A DNA stretch of 64,000 nucleotides from Helcococcus ovis (GCF_004524775.2 NZ_CP119081.1:1709425-1773424); one strand, 5' to 3'; counted from the first letter of the stretch, positions 25,091 to 38,070 are shown. A program made the numbers and translations. The notes: generated by a model from the sequence alone, not told the origin.

Positions 25091-26263
25091 TCACTTTAAC
25101 AAAACATACTCTCTCTTACCATTTTCAATTCCTTTTAAATTAAATCCTTTTTCCATTAATTTTTCTTCAACATGTATAAAATTTTCTTCAGTATATATCT
25201 TTTCAAAATAGTTAAGATCATATTCTGATACGTCTATCTCATCTCTGTTTTCTAACATTTTTTCTATGAATTTTATATCTATATTACTAGTGAAATCTTT
25301 TAATAATATCCCTGTAAATAACTCGCATACAGCCCCTGAACCATAGCTAAAAAATCCTATTTCTGAATTTTCTTTAAGATTTCCATAAATTAATTGAGAT
25401 AAAAATGATAAATACAATGAACCGGTATACAAATTTCCTATTTGTCTACATAGTTTTGTGCTTTGATCATACTTTGATAACCATTTTTGAGATAATAACG
25501 GTAAATCTTCTTCTAATGATATCAATGCTTTTTTCCCCATCTTTGAGAATGGAAGATGAAATAACATTGTATCTATATTTTGTAACGTATTTTTATATCT
25601 ATTTTTAAATTCATTTACAGACTCCTTAAACATATCAATATATAATTGAGTTGAAAATTTCCCATCAACAATAGGGTATTCACTATAACTTGGTCTCCAA
25701 AAATCATATTCATTTCTTGTTAACGATACAAACTTATCAGTAACTCTTAAAATTTTTGGACTTGAACTGATTAAAATCGCAATTGCTCCTGCTCCTTGCG
25801 TAACTTCCCCTCCGGTTTTTGGACCATATTTAGCTATATCAGAAGATACTATAAGAACTTTTTGATTTGGTCTTAATCTTACGTAATCACACGCTATTTG
25901 TATTGCAGCAGTAGCTGAATAGCATGCTTGTTTAATTTCATAAGTTTTAGCAAATTTGTTTATATGAAGCAAATCAAATAAATACGTTGAAGCAGACTTT
26001 GAAAAGTCAAATCCTGATTCCGTAGCAAATATAACCTGACCTATATTTTTTTTATCTTCATCATTTAATATATTAATAGCTGCATTTGCCGCCATACTAA
26101 CTATATCTTGATTTTTAGGAATAATCGACATTTTTTCCTGACCAATCCCTTTAGTCCATTTATCAGGATCAACATTCCTTTGTCTTGCTAATTTTTCAAT
26201 ATTAACATAATATTTTGGAATATATAATGAAATTTTTTCTATACCAACATATTTGTCTTGCAT
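25091..26263 (-). CDS. mvaS: Hydroxymethylglutaryl-CoA synthase
   Basis: Condenses acetyl-CoA with acetoacetyl-CoA to HMG-CoA in the mevalonate route to isoprenoids. 390 residues, usual for the bacterial enzyme. Start IEKISLYIPKYYVNIEKLA, catalytic Cys114 in EIKQACYSATAA, His/Asp region FHLPFSKMGKKALI and the GSGAVCELFTG loop are present. It follows mvaA by about 9 bases on the minus strand, so thiolase-mvaA-mvaS form one operon giving the first three steps. Confidence 0.93.
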   Translation of the reverse strand: MQDKYVGIEKISLYIPKYYVNIEKLARQRNVDPDKWTKGIGQEKMSIIPKNQDIVSMAANAAINILNDEDKKNIGQVIFATESGFDFSKSASTYLFDLLHINKFAKTYEIKQACYSATAAIQIACDYVRLRPNQKVLIVSSDIAKYGPKTGGEVTQGAGAIAILISSSPKILRVTDKFVSLTRNEYDFWRPSYSEYPIVDGKFSTQLYIDMFKESVNEFKNRYKNTLQNIDTMLFHLPFSKMGKKALISLEEDLPLLSQKWLSKYDQSTKLCRQIGNLYTGSLYLSFLSQLIYGNLKENSEIGFFSYGSGAVCELFTGILLKDFTSNIDIKFIEKMLENRDEIDVSEYDLNYFEKIYTEENFIHVEEKLMEKGFNLKGIENGKREYVLLK

Positions 26264-26272
26264 ATATTTCTC

Positions 26273-27514
26273 CTATTTATTTCTTAAATTATCAAGTATT
26301 AATTTAGCTTCCTCTATGTTTATTTTCCCTTTAGATTTGAGTTTTTTAACTACTTCATCTATTTCATTTTCATTAGCTCCAGCTTGCTTAGCTAAAGTCT
26401 TTGCATGAAGGGACATGTGTCCTTTTTGAATTCCCTCTGTTACTATTGCCTTAACTGCACTGAAATTTTGAGCCAAACCAACTGCTGCTATTATACTTGC
26501 TAATTTTTTTGAACTTGGATTATTCATTAAATTTAATGACCAATTTGCAATTTGATGAATAGAAATTGTACCTCCCAAAGTAGCAACTGGAAGAGGCATT
26601 TCTATTTCACCTATCAATTCTTCCTTATCTTCATCATAGATCCAAGATGTTAAGGATTTATATTGACCTGACCTAGCAGCATATGTATGTGCTGCAGCTT
26701 CTACAGCTCTCCAATCATTTCCTGTAGCCAATACAACAGCATCTACTCCATTCATAATGCCTTTATTATGAGTTGAAGCTCTATAGGGATCTAAACTAGC
26801 ATATTTTGTAGCTAACTCAATTTTTTTCGCAATAACTTTTGCCACTTCTACATCTTTATTTAGCCTTAAAATAGGAATACTTGCTTTTGCACTTACAATA
26901 GATTCTGTAGCATTATTTGAAATTATTCTTAATATATAATCTGCACCCGCAATTTCGCAGACCCTTTGTGAAATATGTTCTAAAATTGTGTTAATTGTAT
27001 TGGCCCCCATTGCATCACAGGTGTCTACCGAAAGGTAAAGCGTTACAAATTTTTCACTTTCAAACCCCTCAAACCATATTTTTTTGGGACCACCACCTCT
27101 TTTAATCATATTTTGAGATTTTTCTTTTGCCATTTCTATAAATTCTTGTTGATGTTGTTTTAATCTTTCCAAAGATAATTTTACATTTTTTACATCATAC
27201 AAAACTATTTGACCTATAACTGCTTTTTCAATCATTTCAGTTTTTATATTTCCTAAAATTTTAGCCCCATTGCTTGCAGCAGCTACTACAGACGGCTCTT
27301 CTATAGCCATAGGAATTAATATTTTTTCATTATTTATTTCAAAATTCATAGCTATTCCTAATGGAATTTGGTAATTTTGTATATAATTCTCAATCATTAA
27401 ATTTGCCGTTTCATTTTCTAACACTTTAATTTCACTTAATAAATTTAATGATTTCAATATTTCTCTTCTTTCATTTATTGTCTTATTATAAAATTTATAA
27501 AATAGATTATCCAT
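26273..27514 (-). CDS. mvaA: Hydroxymethylglutaryl-CoA reductase, class II
   Basis: Reduces HMG-CoA to mevalonate. 413 residues, typical of the bacterial class II enzyme. Key segments are IPMAIEEPSVVAAASNGAKI (substrate/catalytic Glu), DTCDAMGANTINT (cofactor-binding), the ATGNDWRAVEAAAHTYAARS region and GHMSLHAKTLAKQAG with the catalytic His near the C-terminus. It lies between thiolase (9 bases upstream) and mvaS. Confidence 0.93.
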   Translation of the reverse strand: MDNLFYKFYNKTINERREILKSLNLLSEIKVLENETANLMIENYIQNYQIPLGIAMNFEINNEKILIPMAIEEPSVVAAASNGAKILGNIKTEMIEKAVIGQIVLYDVKNVKLSLERLKQHQQEFIEMAKEKSQNMIKRGGGPKKIWFEGFESEKFVTLYLSVDTCDAMGANTINTILEHISQRVCEIAGADYILRIISNNATESIVSAKASIPILRLNKDVEVAKVIAKKIELATKYASLDPYRASTHNKGIMNGVDAVVLATGNDWRAVEAAAHTYAARSGQYKSLTSWIYDEDKEELIGEIEMPLPVATLGGTISIHQIANWSLNLMNNPSSKKLASIIAAVGLAQNFSAVKAIVTEGIQKGHMSLHAKTLAKQAGANENEIDEVVKKLKSKGKINIEEAKLILDNLRNK

Positions 27515-27522
27515 AATATCTC

Positions 27523-28770
27523 CTATTTAGTATTTTTATTAAAATATCCATTTTCTAATAATATAGCTATACCTTGACCTCCACCTATACATGCTGATAC
27601 AATCGCATATCTTTTTAATGGATTATTTTTAAACTCATAGAGCATTGTATTAATTAATCTAGCTCCTGACATTCCTAAGGGATGTCCTAAGGCTAAAGCT
27701 CCACCATTAACATTAAATTTATTTTTATAAAAATCTGATGAATGTGAAATTCCTAATTCTTTCAAGCAACCTATGACTTGTGCAGAAAAAGCCTCATTTA
27801 TTTCCAAATAATCTACATCTTTTTCTAGATCTAAATTATTATCTTTACACAATTGCTTAATAGCTTCGACAGGGCCAAGTCCCATCATTTCAGGAGAAAC
27901 TCCAACAACTGAATAATCTACAAAATATGCCATAATATCTAAATTGTTATCTCTTGCATATTTTTCTGTTGTCATTATTTCAAAAACTGCTCCATCATTA
28001 AAACTAGAAGAATTTCCCGGCGTCACAGTTCCATTTTCTATAAATGCAGGTTTCAATTTTTGTAATTTTTCTATGGAAATATCTTTTCTAATCTGTAAAT
28101 CTTCTTCAATAATTTCTTTTTTCCCATTTTCAATAACCTCAATAGAAAACATTTCTTCTTTCAATCTTCCATTTAAGGTCGATTTTATAGCTTTTAAATG
28201 ACTATTTAATGCATACTCATCTTGTAATTTTCTGGATATATCATATTTTTTTGCTATATTTTCAGCTGTAACCCCCATATTAGGAATCTTTGAATTTGTG
28301 CCTGATGCAGATCTTAATGATTCAATATTTGCATCTAAAATTTGTATATTTCCTAATTTTTTAGGATTAAATCTACTATCTTCTTCTAACTGAAATGGAG
28401 CTCTCGACATAATTTCAATCCCTCCTGTAGCAATAACTTTTTTCTTATTAAAAAATAATTCTTGATATGCATTTATAGCAGACTGTAATCCTGAACCACA
28501 TATTCTATTAACTGTCATAGCAGTAAAATCATTTTTCAATCCTAAATCTAATCCTATTACTGAGGCTAAATTACAAGCAGTAGGAGTTGATATAACATTT
28601 CCTACTATAATTTCATCAATATCATCTTTATTTATTTTCGATCTATTTATAACTTCTTTAAGCGTAATCTCACCTAATTTCTGAGGCGTAAAACTTCTAA
28701 ACTTACCTAAAAACTTACCTATAGGTGTCCTAACACCCGCTAAAAAAACTATTCTATTTTTTTCTTTCAT
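27523..28770 (-). CDS. Acetyl-CoA C-acetyltransferase (thiolase)
   Basis: Joins two acetyl-CoA to acetoacetyl-CoA, first step of the mevalonate pathway here. Thiolase signatures are NRICGSGLQSAINAYQE (acyl-accepting Cys), NVNGGALALGHPLGMSG (catalytic His) and SACIGGGQGIAI (second Cys). The frame extends 26 codons further upstream, but GAAGGA lies 6 bases before the ATG at 28770 and the thiolase fold starts there (NRIVFLAGVRTPIGKFLGKF). Head of the operon thiolase-mvaA-mvaS, divergent from ftsH across a ~200-base AT-rich region that must hold both promoters. Confidence 0.9.
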   Translation of the reverse strand: MKEKNRIVFLAGVRTPIGKFLGKFRSFTPQKLGEITLKEVINRSKINKDDIDEIIVGNVISTPTACNLASVIGLDLGLKNDFTAMTVNRICGSGLQSAINAYQELFFNKKKVIATGGIEIMSRAPFQLEEDSRFNPKKLGNIQILDANIESLRSASGTNSKIPNMGVTAENIAKKYDISRKLQDEYALNSHLKAIKSTLNGRLKEEMFSIEVIENGKKEIIEEDLQIRKDISIEKLQKLKPAFIENGTVTPGNSSSFNDGAVFEIMTTEKYARDNNLDIMAYFVDYSVVGVSPEMMGLGPVEAIKQLCKDNNLDLEKDVDYLEINEAFSAQVIGCLKELGISHSSDFYKNKFNVNGGALALGHPLGMSGARLINTMLYEFKNNPLKRYAIVSACIGGGQGIAILLENGYFNKNTK

Positions 28771-28977
28771 AATTTTTCCTTCGTAGTTATATAAATTATT
28801 GAAATACAACAAAATTATATTGTTTATCAATATTAACCTTATTATCACATATTATATAAATTTTATCAATATATTTATATTTTCTTTGTTTTGGGGTAAT
28901 ATATATTAAGGGAGAATATAAACAAAATTTAAACACTTTTATGTTATACAATAATAAAAAATAAAATAGGAGAATTT

Positions 28978-30846
28978 ATGCCATTTAAAAATAATGATAA
29001 AAAAAATGATGATAGAAAACCTATATGGTATTGGTATGCTGTCGGTGCAGCTATAATTATTTTAATTCAATTTATACTTGCCCCGATGATTAAAAATGCT
29101 TCTGTTAAAGAAGTAAGTTATGACCAATTCTTAACTATGCTTAACAAGGGAGAAATTGAAAAAATTAAAGCAGAAAGTAAGCAAATAAGTTTTAATGTAA
29201 AAAAAGGTGATAAAAATTTAAATTACAAAGTTGGCATATGGCCAGATAAAGATTTAACAGATAGAATTTTAAAAACAAAAACTCAATTTGGAAGTGAAAT
29301 CATCGAACCTACCAATCCACTAATTATCTTTTTAATACAATGGGTTGTTCCTTTTGCATTAATGTTCTTAATAATAAGATATTTAACTAAAGGTATGATG
29401 GGTGGCTCAAATGCTTTAAGCTTTGGAAAATCAAATGCCAAAAGATATATAAAAGCATCTAACTCTGCTACATTCAAAGATGTTGCCGGTCAAGATGAAG
29501 CAAAAGAAAGCTTAGAAGAAATTGTAGACTTTCTTCATGACCCTAAAAAATATGCTGCAATTGGTGCTGTTGCACCTAAAGGTATACTTTTAGTTGGACC
29601 TCCCGGAACAGGAAAAACTCTTCTTGCTAAAGCTGTTGCAGGAGAAGCAAATGTACCATTTTTCTCAATTTCAGGTTCTGAATTTGTAGAAATGTTTGTT
29701 GGCCTTGGTGCTTCAAAAGTTAGAGATTTATTTAAACAAGCAAACGAAAAATCTCCTTGTATAGTATTTATTGATGAAATTGATGCTATCGGTAAACGTA
29801 GAGATACATCAGGATATAGTGGAAATGATGAAAGAGAACAAACACTTAACCAATTATTAAATGAAATGGACGGTTTTGATGCTACAAGTGGTGTAATTAT
29901 CTTGGCTGCTACGAATAGACCTGAAATACTAGATCCAGCTTTAACAAGACCTGGTAGATTTGACAGACAAGTTAGAGTAGAATTACCTGATATTAAAGGT
30001 AGAGAAGAAATCCTAAGAGTACACTCAAAGAAAATTAAAATGAAAGAAGATGTAAATCTTCATAACATTGCTAAAATGACTGCCGGTGCATCTGGTGCTG
30101 ATTTAGCAAATATGATAAATGAAGGTGCTTTAAGAGCTGTTAGAGAAGGCAGAGATAAAGTTACAGAAGAAGATTTAGCTGAATCTGTAGAAGTAGTAAT
30201 TGCTGGTCATAAAAAGAAAAATGCTGTAATAACTTCAAAAGAAAAAGAAATTATTGCATATCATGAAGTTGGTCATGCTATAACCGCAGCTGCTCAAACT
30301 CATACTGCTCCAGTTACAAAAATTACTATAATTCCTAGAACATCAGGTGCTTTGGGATATACAATGCAAGTTGAAGAAGAAGAAAAATTCTTAAGATCAA
30401 GAGAAGATTTATTCCAAGAAATCGTAATATTAACGGGTGGTAGATCTGCTGAGGAGATTATATTTAACACAAAAACAACAGGTGCTTCAAATGATATAGA
30501 AAGAGCTACAAAAATCGCAAGAGCAATGGTTACAACATATGGTATGGAACAAGAATTTGACTTTATATTATTAGAACAAAATTCTTCAAGATATCTAAAA
30601 GGCTCAGGTACTAATTCATTTGCAGCAGCTGAAACCGAAAATAGAGTAGATCAAAAAGTAATGGAAATAATTTCTGAAGCTCACAAAAAAGCTCATACAT
30701 TATTGCGTGAAAATATAGATAAACTTCATGAAATTTCAAAATATCTTTTAGAAAAAGAAACTATAACAGGTGCAGAATTTATGGACATTTTCAATAGTGA
30801 TTATATATTGACTGAAAAACCTGATTATATTAAAAATTTAGAATAA
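28978..30846 (+). CDS. ftsH: ATP-dependent zinc metalloprotease FtsH
   Basis: Membrane-anchored AAA+ protease that degrades damaged or regulatory membrane and cytosolic proteins. Two N-terminal membrane helices (about 18-36 and 112-133) flank the extracytoplasmic domain. The AAA module has Walker A GPPGTGKT near 207, Walker B VFIDEIDA near 264 and the SRH TRPGRFDRQ. The protease has HEVGH near 427 and a downstream Asp for Zn. 622 residues. AGGAG 6 bases before the ATG. One of the few plus-strand genes; single-gene unit followed by a hairpin terminator. Confidence 0.96.
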   Translation: MPFKNNDKKNDDRKPIWYWYAVGAAIIILIQFILAPMIKNASVKEVSYDQFLTMLNKGEIEKIKAESKQISFNVKKGDKNLNYKVGIWPDKDLTDRILKTKTQFGSEIIEPTNPLIIFLIQWVVPFALMFLIIRYLTKGMMGGSNALSFGKSNAKRYIKASNSATFKDVAGQDEAKESLEEIVDFLHDPKKYAAIGAVAPKGILLVGPPGTGKTLLAKAVAGEANVPFFSISGSEFVEMFVGLGASKVRDLFKQANEKSPCIVFIDEIDAIGKRRDTSGYSGNDEREQTLNQLLNEMDGFDATSGVIILAATNRPEILDPALTRPGRFDRQVRVELPDIKGREEILRVHSKKIKMKEDVNLHNIAKMTAGASGADLANMINEGALRAVREGRDKVTEEDLAESVEVVIAGHKKKNAVITSKEKEIIAYHEVGHAITAAAQTHTAPVTKITIIPRTSGALGYTMQVEEEEKFLRSREDLFQEIVILTGGRSAEEIIFNTKTTGASNDIERATKIARAMVTTYGMEQEFDFILLEQNSSRYLKGSGTNSFAAAETENRVDQKVMEIISEAHKKAHTLLRENIDKLHEISKYLLEKETITGAEFMDIFNSDYILTEKPDYIKNLE

Positions 30847-30877
30847 AATTAAAAGGATTAAAATCCTAAAAATAAAA

Positions 30878-30922
30878 AGGACTGTTATAAAATAACCAAA
30901 AAGTTTATTTTGCAACAGTCCT
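30878..30922. terminator. Hairpin terminator shared by ftsH and the GH30 gene; dispersed repeat family
   Basis: AGGACTGTTATAAAATAA (30878-30895) and TTATTTTGCAACAGTCCT (30905-30922) pair with two mismatches. It lies between convergent ends of ftsH and the GH30 gene and would stop both. Another member of the TGTTGCAAAATAA family. Confidence 0.72.
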
Positions 30923-30986
30923 ATATATTTTAATAATTTTAAATAGTGAAAATAATACTATTAAAAATATAAATTTATTCAATTAT

Positions 30987-32777
30987 TTATCTAATTTTAA
31001 TCAATGATAAATGTTTATCCCAACATTTACCCCCTTTATCGAATGTTATCCTCAAATAATTTGTTCCCTCTTTTAATTCTTTTTTAGGTCTTACATTTAT
31101 TTTTTCCCAATACCCTCCGGTTAACATAGGCAAATCATACATATAATCTAATTTTTCCCAATTTTGTCCATCAGAAGATATTTCAAAATCTAATCCCTGT
31201 AAAGCAATATGATAATATATAACTGCATCAAAATCTTTCATATTTTCTAATTTATAAACTATATTTTCTCTCGAAAGTCTAGTTCTTCTTGCTCTTGAAA
31301 AATCGTTATCAAATGCGTTATATGGATTATATGCTTCTAACATCCAATTACCTGATTTAGAATGAATCTTATCCCAATTATCTAAATTATCATAGATTCT
31401 ATAGCTTTTATTTTGTTGTTTTTCGTCATTAATATTGCCTGTATATGTTATAGTGGTATATCCACTAACTGAAATTCTTGCAGTATTATCATCTATATAT
31501 TGTGATGGGAATTTTTCTAAATTGTACTTATCATTTGTTATATGAGGGGTAAGTTTATTTAATTTTACACCTTCAAAAGTTAAATCTATAGTTTCATTAT
31601 TTTGACCATCATTAAGAGCAACTACAACGAAATCTCCCGTTTTATCATTTTTGTATGCTGATAAATGTAAATTTCCCGTTGGATTTTCTGTAATTTCTAC
31701 TCTCTTATATCCATGTTTTATAAATTTACTAAAATTACCAAATGAATACAATCTCTTTGCATCTATGTAATTATCTTTGTCAACTAATCTTATCAAACTT
31801 TCATTATTATTTTTATAAGCAGCTCCTAACCAAAAAATAAAGGCATTTATATCCGCTCTAGTTAAAAAATCATGAATGTATCTTGACCATTTTACCCCAT
31901 CCTTAAAACCTGTACCTCTAAGAATAGTTTCTGAAGTTTCTGTAAGCCAAATTTTTTTATTATTTTTCTTTGCACCTTCAAATACATATGGTCTTCCTCT
32001 ATAATAATGTGATGCAATTATATCAACACTATCTATCGCACCTTTATCTTCATAAATTGATGATAGTCTTTTATCTGTCCAAGTTCCTTCTTCACCTACA
32101 ATAATTTTTGCATCAACTTTTTCTTTTACAAAAGTAGGTTTTAAATATTCTTTTACAAATTTTCTAAATTCTTCTTTTGACCATAAATTAGATTGCCAAA
32201 AAGCAGCATATTCAGGCTCATTAGCAATAGAAATTGCATCTATTTTGATATTATGATGTTTTTTATATCCTTTAACATATTCTGCAAGATATTTAGCATA
32301 TTCTTGATAATACTCTTCTTTTAATCTCCCACCTCTTACAATTCTATTATTTGTTTTCATCCATGCAGGTGGCGACCAAACCGTACTCATAAATGTTTGA
32401 ACTCCCCTTTTTCTAGCTTCATTCATAACCCATTGTTCCGGTTCATATGGTTTAAAATCCCATGTATCCTTATCAGGATGAATAGTTGGCATATTTAATC
32501 CATTACCAACTTCACTTCTTAAAATACTTAATCCTATACCTTTTTCATTAGAAAAAAGTAAATCCATTAGTTTATCTCTTTTATGATGTTCATAAATTTG
32601 ATTTCCATAAACATCCGCAGATTGAGATACCCCAAAACCATCTATTTCTTGAAAAACTTTATTTGCATTTAATTTAGCTATAGGTATTTGTACATCTGCT
32701 TTTGCATTTTTCACAGGTAAACTTACAACAAATATAACTGATGCTAAAAAAATCGATAATAATTTATTTAATTTCAT
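30987..32777 (-). CDS. Secreted GH30-family glycoside hydrolase with C-terminal sugar-binding-like domain
   Basis: 596 residues with a signal peptide (residues 1-27, cut near AKA-DV). The GH30 catalytic barrel starts IDGFGVSQSADVYG and SILRSEVGNG; the acid/base Glu lies in AISIANEPEY (about 185) and the nucleophile Glu in KIWLTETSE (about 285). The C-terminal ~140 residues (YRIYDNLDNWDKIHSKSGNW onward) resemble an F5/8-type carbohydrate-binding domain. GH30 enzymes include endo-beta-1,6-galactanases, glucosylceramidases, xylanases and others; the subfamily cannot be set by eye. It is the last gene of a lac operon, 8 bases after lacG, so its products may be galactosides taken up by LacFE. No LPXTG anchor is seen. 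Confidence 0.8.
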   Translation of the reverse strand: MKLNKLLSIFLASVIFVVSLPVKNAKADVQIPIAKLNANKVFQEIDGFGVSQSADVYGNQIYEHHKRDKLMDLLFSNEKGIGLSILRSEVGNGLNMPTIHPDKDTWDFKPYEPEQWVMNEARKRGVQTFMSTVWSPPAWMKTNNRIVRGGRLKEEYYQEYAKYLAEYVKGYKKHHNIKIDAISIANEPEYAAFWQSNLWSKEEFRKFVKEYLKPTFVKEKVDAKIIVGEEGTWTDKRLSSIYEDKGAIDSVDIIASHYYRGRPYVFEGAKKNNKKIWLTETSETILRGTGFKDGVKWSRYIHDFLTRADINAFIFWLGAAYKNNNESLIRLVDKDNYIDAKRLYSFGNFSKFIKHGYKRVEITENPTGNLHLSAYKNDKTGDFVVVALNDGQNNETIDLTFEGVKLNKLTPHITNDKYNLEKFPSQYIDDNTARISVSGYTTITYTGNINDEKQQNKSYRIYDNLDNWDKIHSKSGNWMLEAYNPYNAFDNDFSRARRTRLSRENIVYKLENMKDFDAVIYYHIALQGLDFEISSDGQNWEKLDYMYDLPMLTGGYWEKINVRPKKELKEGTNYLRITFDKGGKCWDKHLSLIKIR

Positions 32778-32785
32778 ATTTTACC

Positions 32786-35889
<3,104 letters not shown>

Positions 35890-35899
35890 TTTCTTCTCC

Positions 35900-36211
35900 T
35901 CATTTTTCTTTATAAAGTTCAATTATTGTTTCTATTAAATCTCTTAACAACATTGTAGTCATCAAATGATCTTGACCATGAATAAAAGTTACACTAAATG
36001 GTAAATCTTCGCCTCTAGCTTCTTTTACCAATAATTCAGTTTGAGTTTTATGAGCATTAATTATGCACTTTTCACCTAAATCAATTTCTTCTTTTGCTTT
36101 TTCAAAATCCTTAGATTTTGCATATTTTAATGCGTTCATATAATGAGATCTTGCATCTCCCGCATATGCAACTATCTCAAATCCTATCATTGTGATATCA
36201 TCTTTATTCAT
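35900..36211 (-). CDS. lacF: PTS lactose-specific EIIA
   Basis: About 103 residues, the usual length of LacF. Cytoplasmic phosphocarrier between HPr and LacE, probably a trimer. The phospho-His lies in [19 protein letters not shown]. The frame runs 30 codons further upstream into lacB, but AAGGAGG lies 4-5 bases before the ATG at 36211, and the family starts [20 protein letters not shown]. Order lacB-lacF-lacE-lacG on one transcript. Confidence 0.94.
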   Translation of the reverse strand: MNKDDITMIGFEIVAYAGDARSHYMNALKYAKSKDFEKAKEEIDLGEKCIINAHKTQTELLVKEARGEDLPFSVTFIHGQDHLMTTMLLRDLIETIIELYKEK

Positions 36212-36242
36212 TTTACCTCCTTCTATAAATTTTAACTTATAA

Positions 36243-36758
36243 TCAATTGCCGTATTCTCCTTTATCCCACTTTTCAATGAATTCATCAAAAAATCCTTCA
36301 TCCTCTTGATTTAGTGCTTCAGTTTCCACACAAGCAATTTTTTCTAAAATTAATTTATTTTCTGGTGTATCTTTATATTTTGTATTTATAAATGCATCTA
36401 TAATATCATTCATCAGAAATTCGCCTGTTATTTTTCCACCGAAACCAATAACATTTGCGTTAAGATTTTCTTTAGCATATACAGCACTTGTAATATCCCT
36501 TACAAGTGCAGACCTGATCCCTTTTACTTTATTAACAGCATTGTTAATTCCTACACCAGTTCCACAAATACAAATTCCTAAATCAGCTTTACCATTTTTT
36601 ACCGCATAACCAACCTTTTTACCATATATAGGATAATGAGTTCTTTTATAATCATAAGTTCCAACATCAAACACTTCATGTCCATTATCTATTAAATGTT
36701 TAATTACCTTATTTTTTTCATCTGTTACGATATGATCACAACCAATTGCTATTTTCAT
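36243..36758 (-). CDS. lacB: Galactose-6-phosphate isomerase subunit LacB
   Basis: 171 residues, RpiB/LacAB family, normal length. With LacA it isomerises galactose-6-phosphate to tagatose-6-phosphate. Family features are [20 protein letters not shown], the active-site [20 protein letters not shown] and [15 protein letters not shown]. Located 10 bases after lacA, with lacF following. Confidence 0.95.
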   Translation of the reverse strand: MKIAIGCDHIVTDEKNKVIKHLIDNGHEVFDVGTYDYKRTHYPIYGKKVGYAVKNGKADLGICICGTGVGINNAVNKVKGIRSALVRDITSAVYAKENLNANVIGFGGKITGEFLMNDIIDAFINTKYKDTPENKLILEKIACVETEALNQEDEGFFDEFIEKWDKGEYGN

Positions 36759-36768
36759 ATATCACCTC

Positions 36769-37194
36769 CTAACACATTTTATTTAGCATATCAACTCTAA
36801 TTTCATGTCTTCCAGCATCATAAACGCCATAAATAAATGACTTAACAATATTTATTGCCAACTTTTCACCAACTAAAAGTGAGCCTAAAGTTAAAACTCT
36901 TGAATTATTATGACTTCTTGTCATGTATGCACTTCTCTCTTCTGATACATTTGCTGCAATAATTCCTTTAACTTTTGTAGCAACAATAAAACTTCCGACA
37001 CCATATTCATCAATAATAATAGCTAAATCATCTGGATTTTTTTTTATTTCTTTTACAATATCAAGTGTCAATGAAACAAAATCATCATCTTCTCTACTTA
37101 AATCTATTACCTCCTTCTTTTCAGCTTTTATAAAATCTAAAATTTTATTTTTCAATACTTTAGATCTTTGAATTGAACCTACAATAACCCTCAT
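36769..37194 (-). CDS. lacA: Galactose-6-phosphate isomerase subunit LacA
   Basis: 141 residues, the standard LacA length, from the ATG at 37194 (GGAGG four bases upstream); the longer frame has no ribosome site. LacA is the partner of LacB. It shows IDEYGVGSFIVATKVKGIIA and SRVLTLGSLLVGEKLAINIV, as in the family. It is the first structural gene of the lac operon, behind the promoter and operator region next to lacR. Confidence 0.94.
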   Translation of the reverse strand: MRVIVGSIQRSKVLKNKILDFIKAEKKEVIDLSREDDDFVSLTLDIVKEIKKNPDDLAIIIDEYGVGSFIVATKVKGIIAANVSEERSAYMTRSHNNSRVLTLGSLLVGEKLAINIVKSFIYGVYDAGRHEIRVDMLNKMC

Positions 37195-37210
37195 ACAACC
37201 TCCTATTTTA

Positions 37211-37231
37211 TGATAACGTTTTTTGGTTATC
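37211..37231. promoter_or_regulatory. lac operator / cre candidate just downstream of the lac -10 box
   Basis: GATAACGTTTTTTGGTTATC (37212-37231) is an inverted repeat GATAAC-8-GTTATC placed 3 bases downstream of the -10 box, where a repressor would block transcription. On the minus strand AAAAAACGTTATCA (37211-37224) also agrees at nearly all positions except the leading TG with the cre consensus. LacR, CcpA or both may bind here. A similar GATAAC...GTTATA repeat lies upstream of lacR at 38174. Confidence 0.5.
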
Positions 37232-37234
37232 TTA

Positions 37235-37263
37235 ATTATAAAATAAATAAAACAAAAAATCAA
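37235..37263 (-). promoter_or_regulatory. lac operon promoter embedded in the lacR terminator hairpin
   Basis: Minus strand: -35 TTGATT (37258-37263), 17-base spacer, -10 TATAAT (37235-37240). The -35 box is inside the arm of the strong hairpin that ends lacR. AGGAGG of lacA follows about 30 bases downstream. Close to sigma-A consensus. Confidence 0.7.
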
Positions 37264-37310
37264 CATTAATGTTTAATAATTGAACATTAATGTTGATTTT
37301 TTGTTTTATT
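37246..37310. terminator. 28-bp perfect hairpin between lacR and lacA
   Basis: Arms 37246-37273 and 37283-37310 are perfect complements around a 9-base loop (core CAACATTAATGTT / AACATTAATGTTG, flanked by A6/T6). It begins 5 bases past the lacR stop and ends the lacR transcript. The T-rich end on the minus strand gives the U tract. It overlaps the lac promoter -35 box. Confidence 0.85.
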
Positions 37311-37314
37311 ATAA

Positions 37315-38070
37315 CTAATTAATCACTTCTGTAAATAAAGATAAGCTTTTTATTTTATCATTATCTTTTTCGTTTGTAATAACCGCAGTAGTATCACTCA
37401 ATTTAAAAAAAGTTACAAAATCTTCCCTATCAATTTTAGACGAATCTATTAATAAATATTTTTCAACCGAATTATTTAATGCTAGCGTTTGAGTAAAAGC
37501 TTCTTCATAATTTGATGCCATTACATCATTTTCTTTTACAGCATTAGCTCCGAAAAATGATTTTGTAAATCTCATAGTATTTAATATCGTATAAGTTATT
37601 TCTCCTACAAAAGCCTCTGTTAAACGTCTTTTTTCTCCTCCTAATAGAAAAACTTGAAATAACTCAGTCTTCTTTTCAAGTAATATATTAAAAACCGGAA
37701 GACAATTTGTAATTATTCTTATTTTTTTATTTTTAATTTCTTTGGCTAAAAGTTCAACAGTTGTCCCAGGGCCTAAATATATTGTGTCTCCATCTTGTAT
37801 AAGATTAGAGGCTTTTTTTGCTATATATAGTTTTTCAGCCATATTATACATATGCTTTTCGTCATGAGATATTTCTAAATATTTATAAGAATTATTAGTC
37901 CTTGCGCCCCCATGTATTTTTGTTAAAACACCTTGCTTTTCCAATTCAGCAAGATCCCTTCTTACAGTCATATCTGTTACACCTAACAATTCAACAATAT
38001 CCGAAACTCTTACGCTTCCCTTTTTATTAACAAGAGTCGTGATTGCTTCTTGTCTTTTAGATTTGTTCAT
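37315..38070 (-). CDS. lacR: Lactose phosphotransferase system repressor, DeoR family
   Basis: 251 residues. N-terminal DeoR-type winged helix (RVSDIVELLGVTDMTVRRDL, residues 20-39) and a C-terminal sugar-phosphate sensor domain related to isomerases, with IYLGPGTTVELLAKEI and FGANAVKENDVMASN. LacR represses lac genes until tagatose-6-phosphate appears. Transcribed in the same direction as lacABFEG but separated by a strong terminator. AAGGAG lies 6-7 bases before the ATG. Confidence 0.9.
   Translation of the reverse strand: MNKSKRQEAITTLVNKKGSVRVSDIVELLGVTDMTVRRDLAELEKQGVLTKIHGGARTNNSYKYLEISHDEKHMYNMAEKLYIAKKASNLIQDGDTIYLGPGTTVELLAKEIKNKKIRIITNCLPVFNILLEKKTELFQVFLLGGEKRRLTEAFVGEITYTILNTMRFTKSFFGANAVKENDVMASNYEEAFTQTLALNNSVEKYLLIDSSKIDREDFVTFFKLSDTTAVITNEKDNDKIKSLSLFTEVIN

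Noticed and set aside
30987..32777. Cell-wall anchored enzyme
   Set aside because: No LPXTG motif or C-terminal membrane helix in the GH30 protein; it ends in a folded-looking domain.
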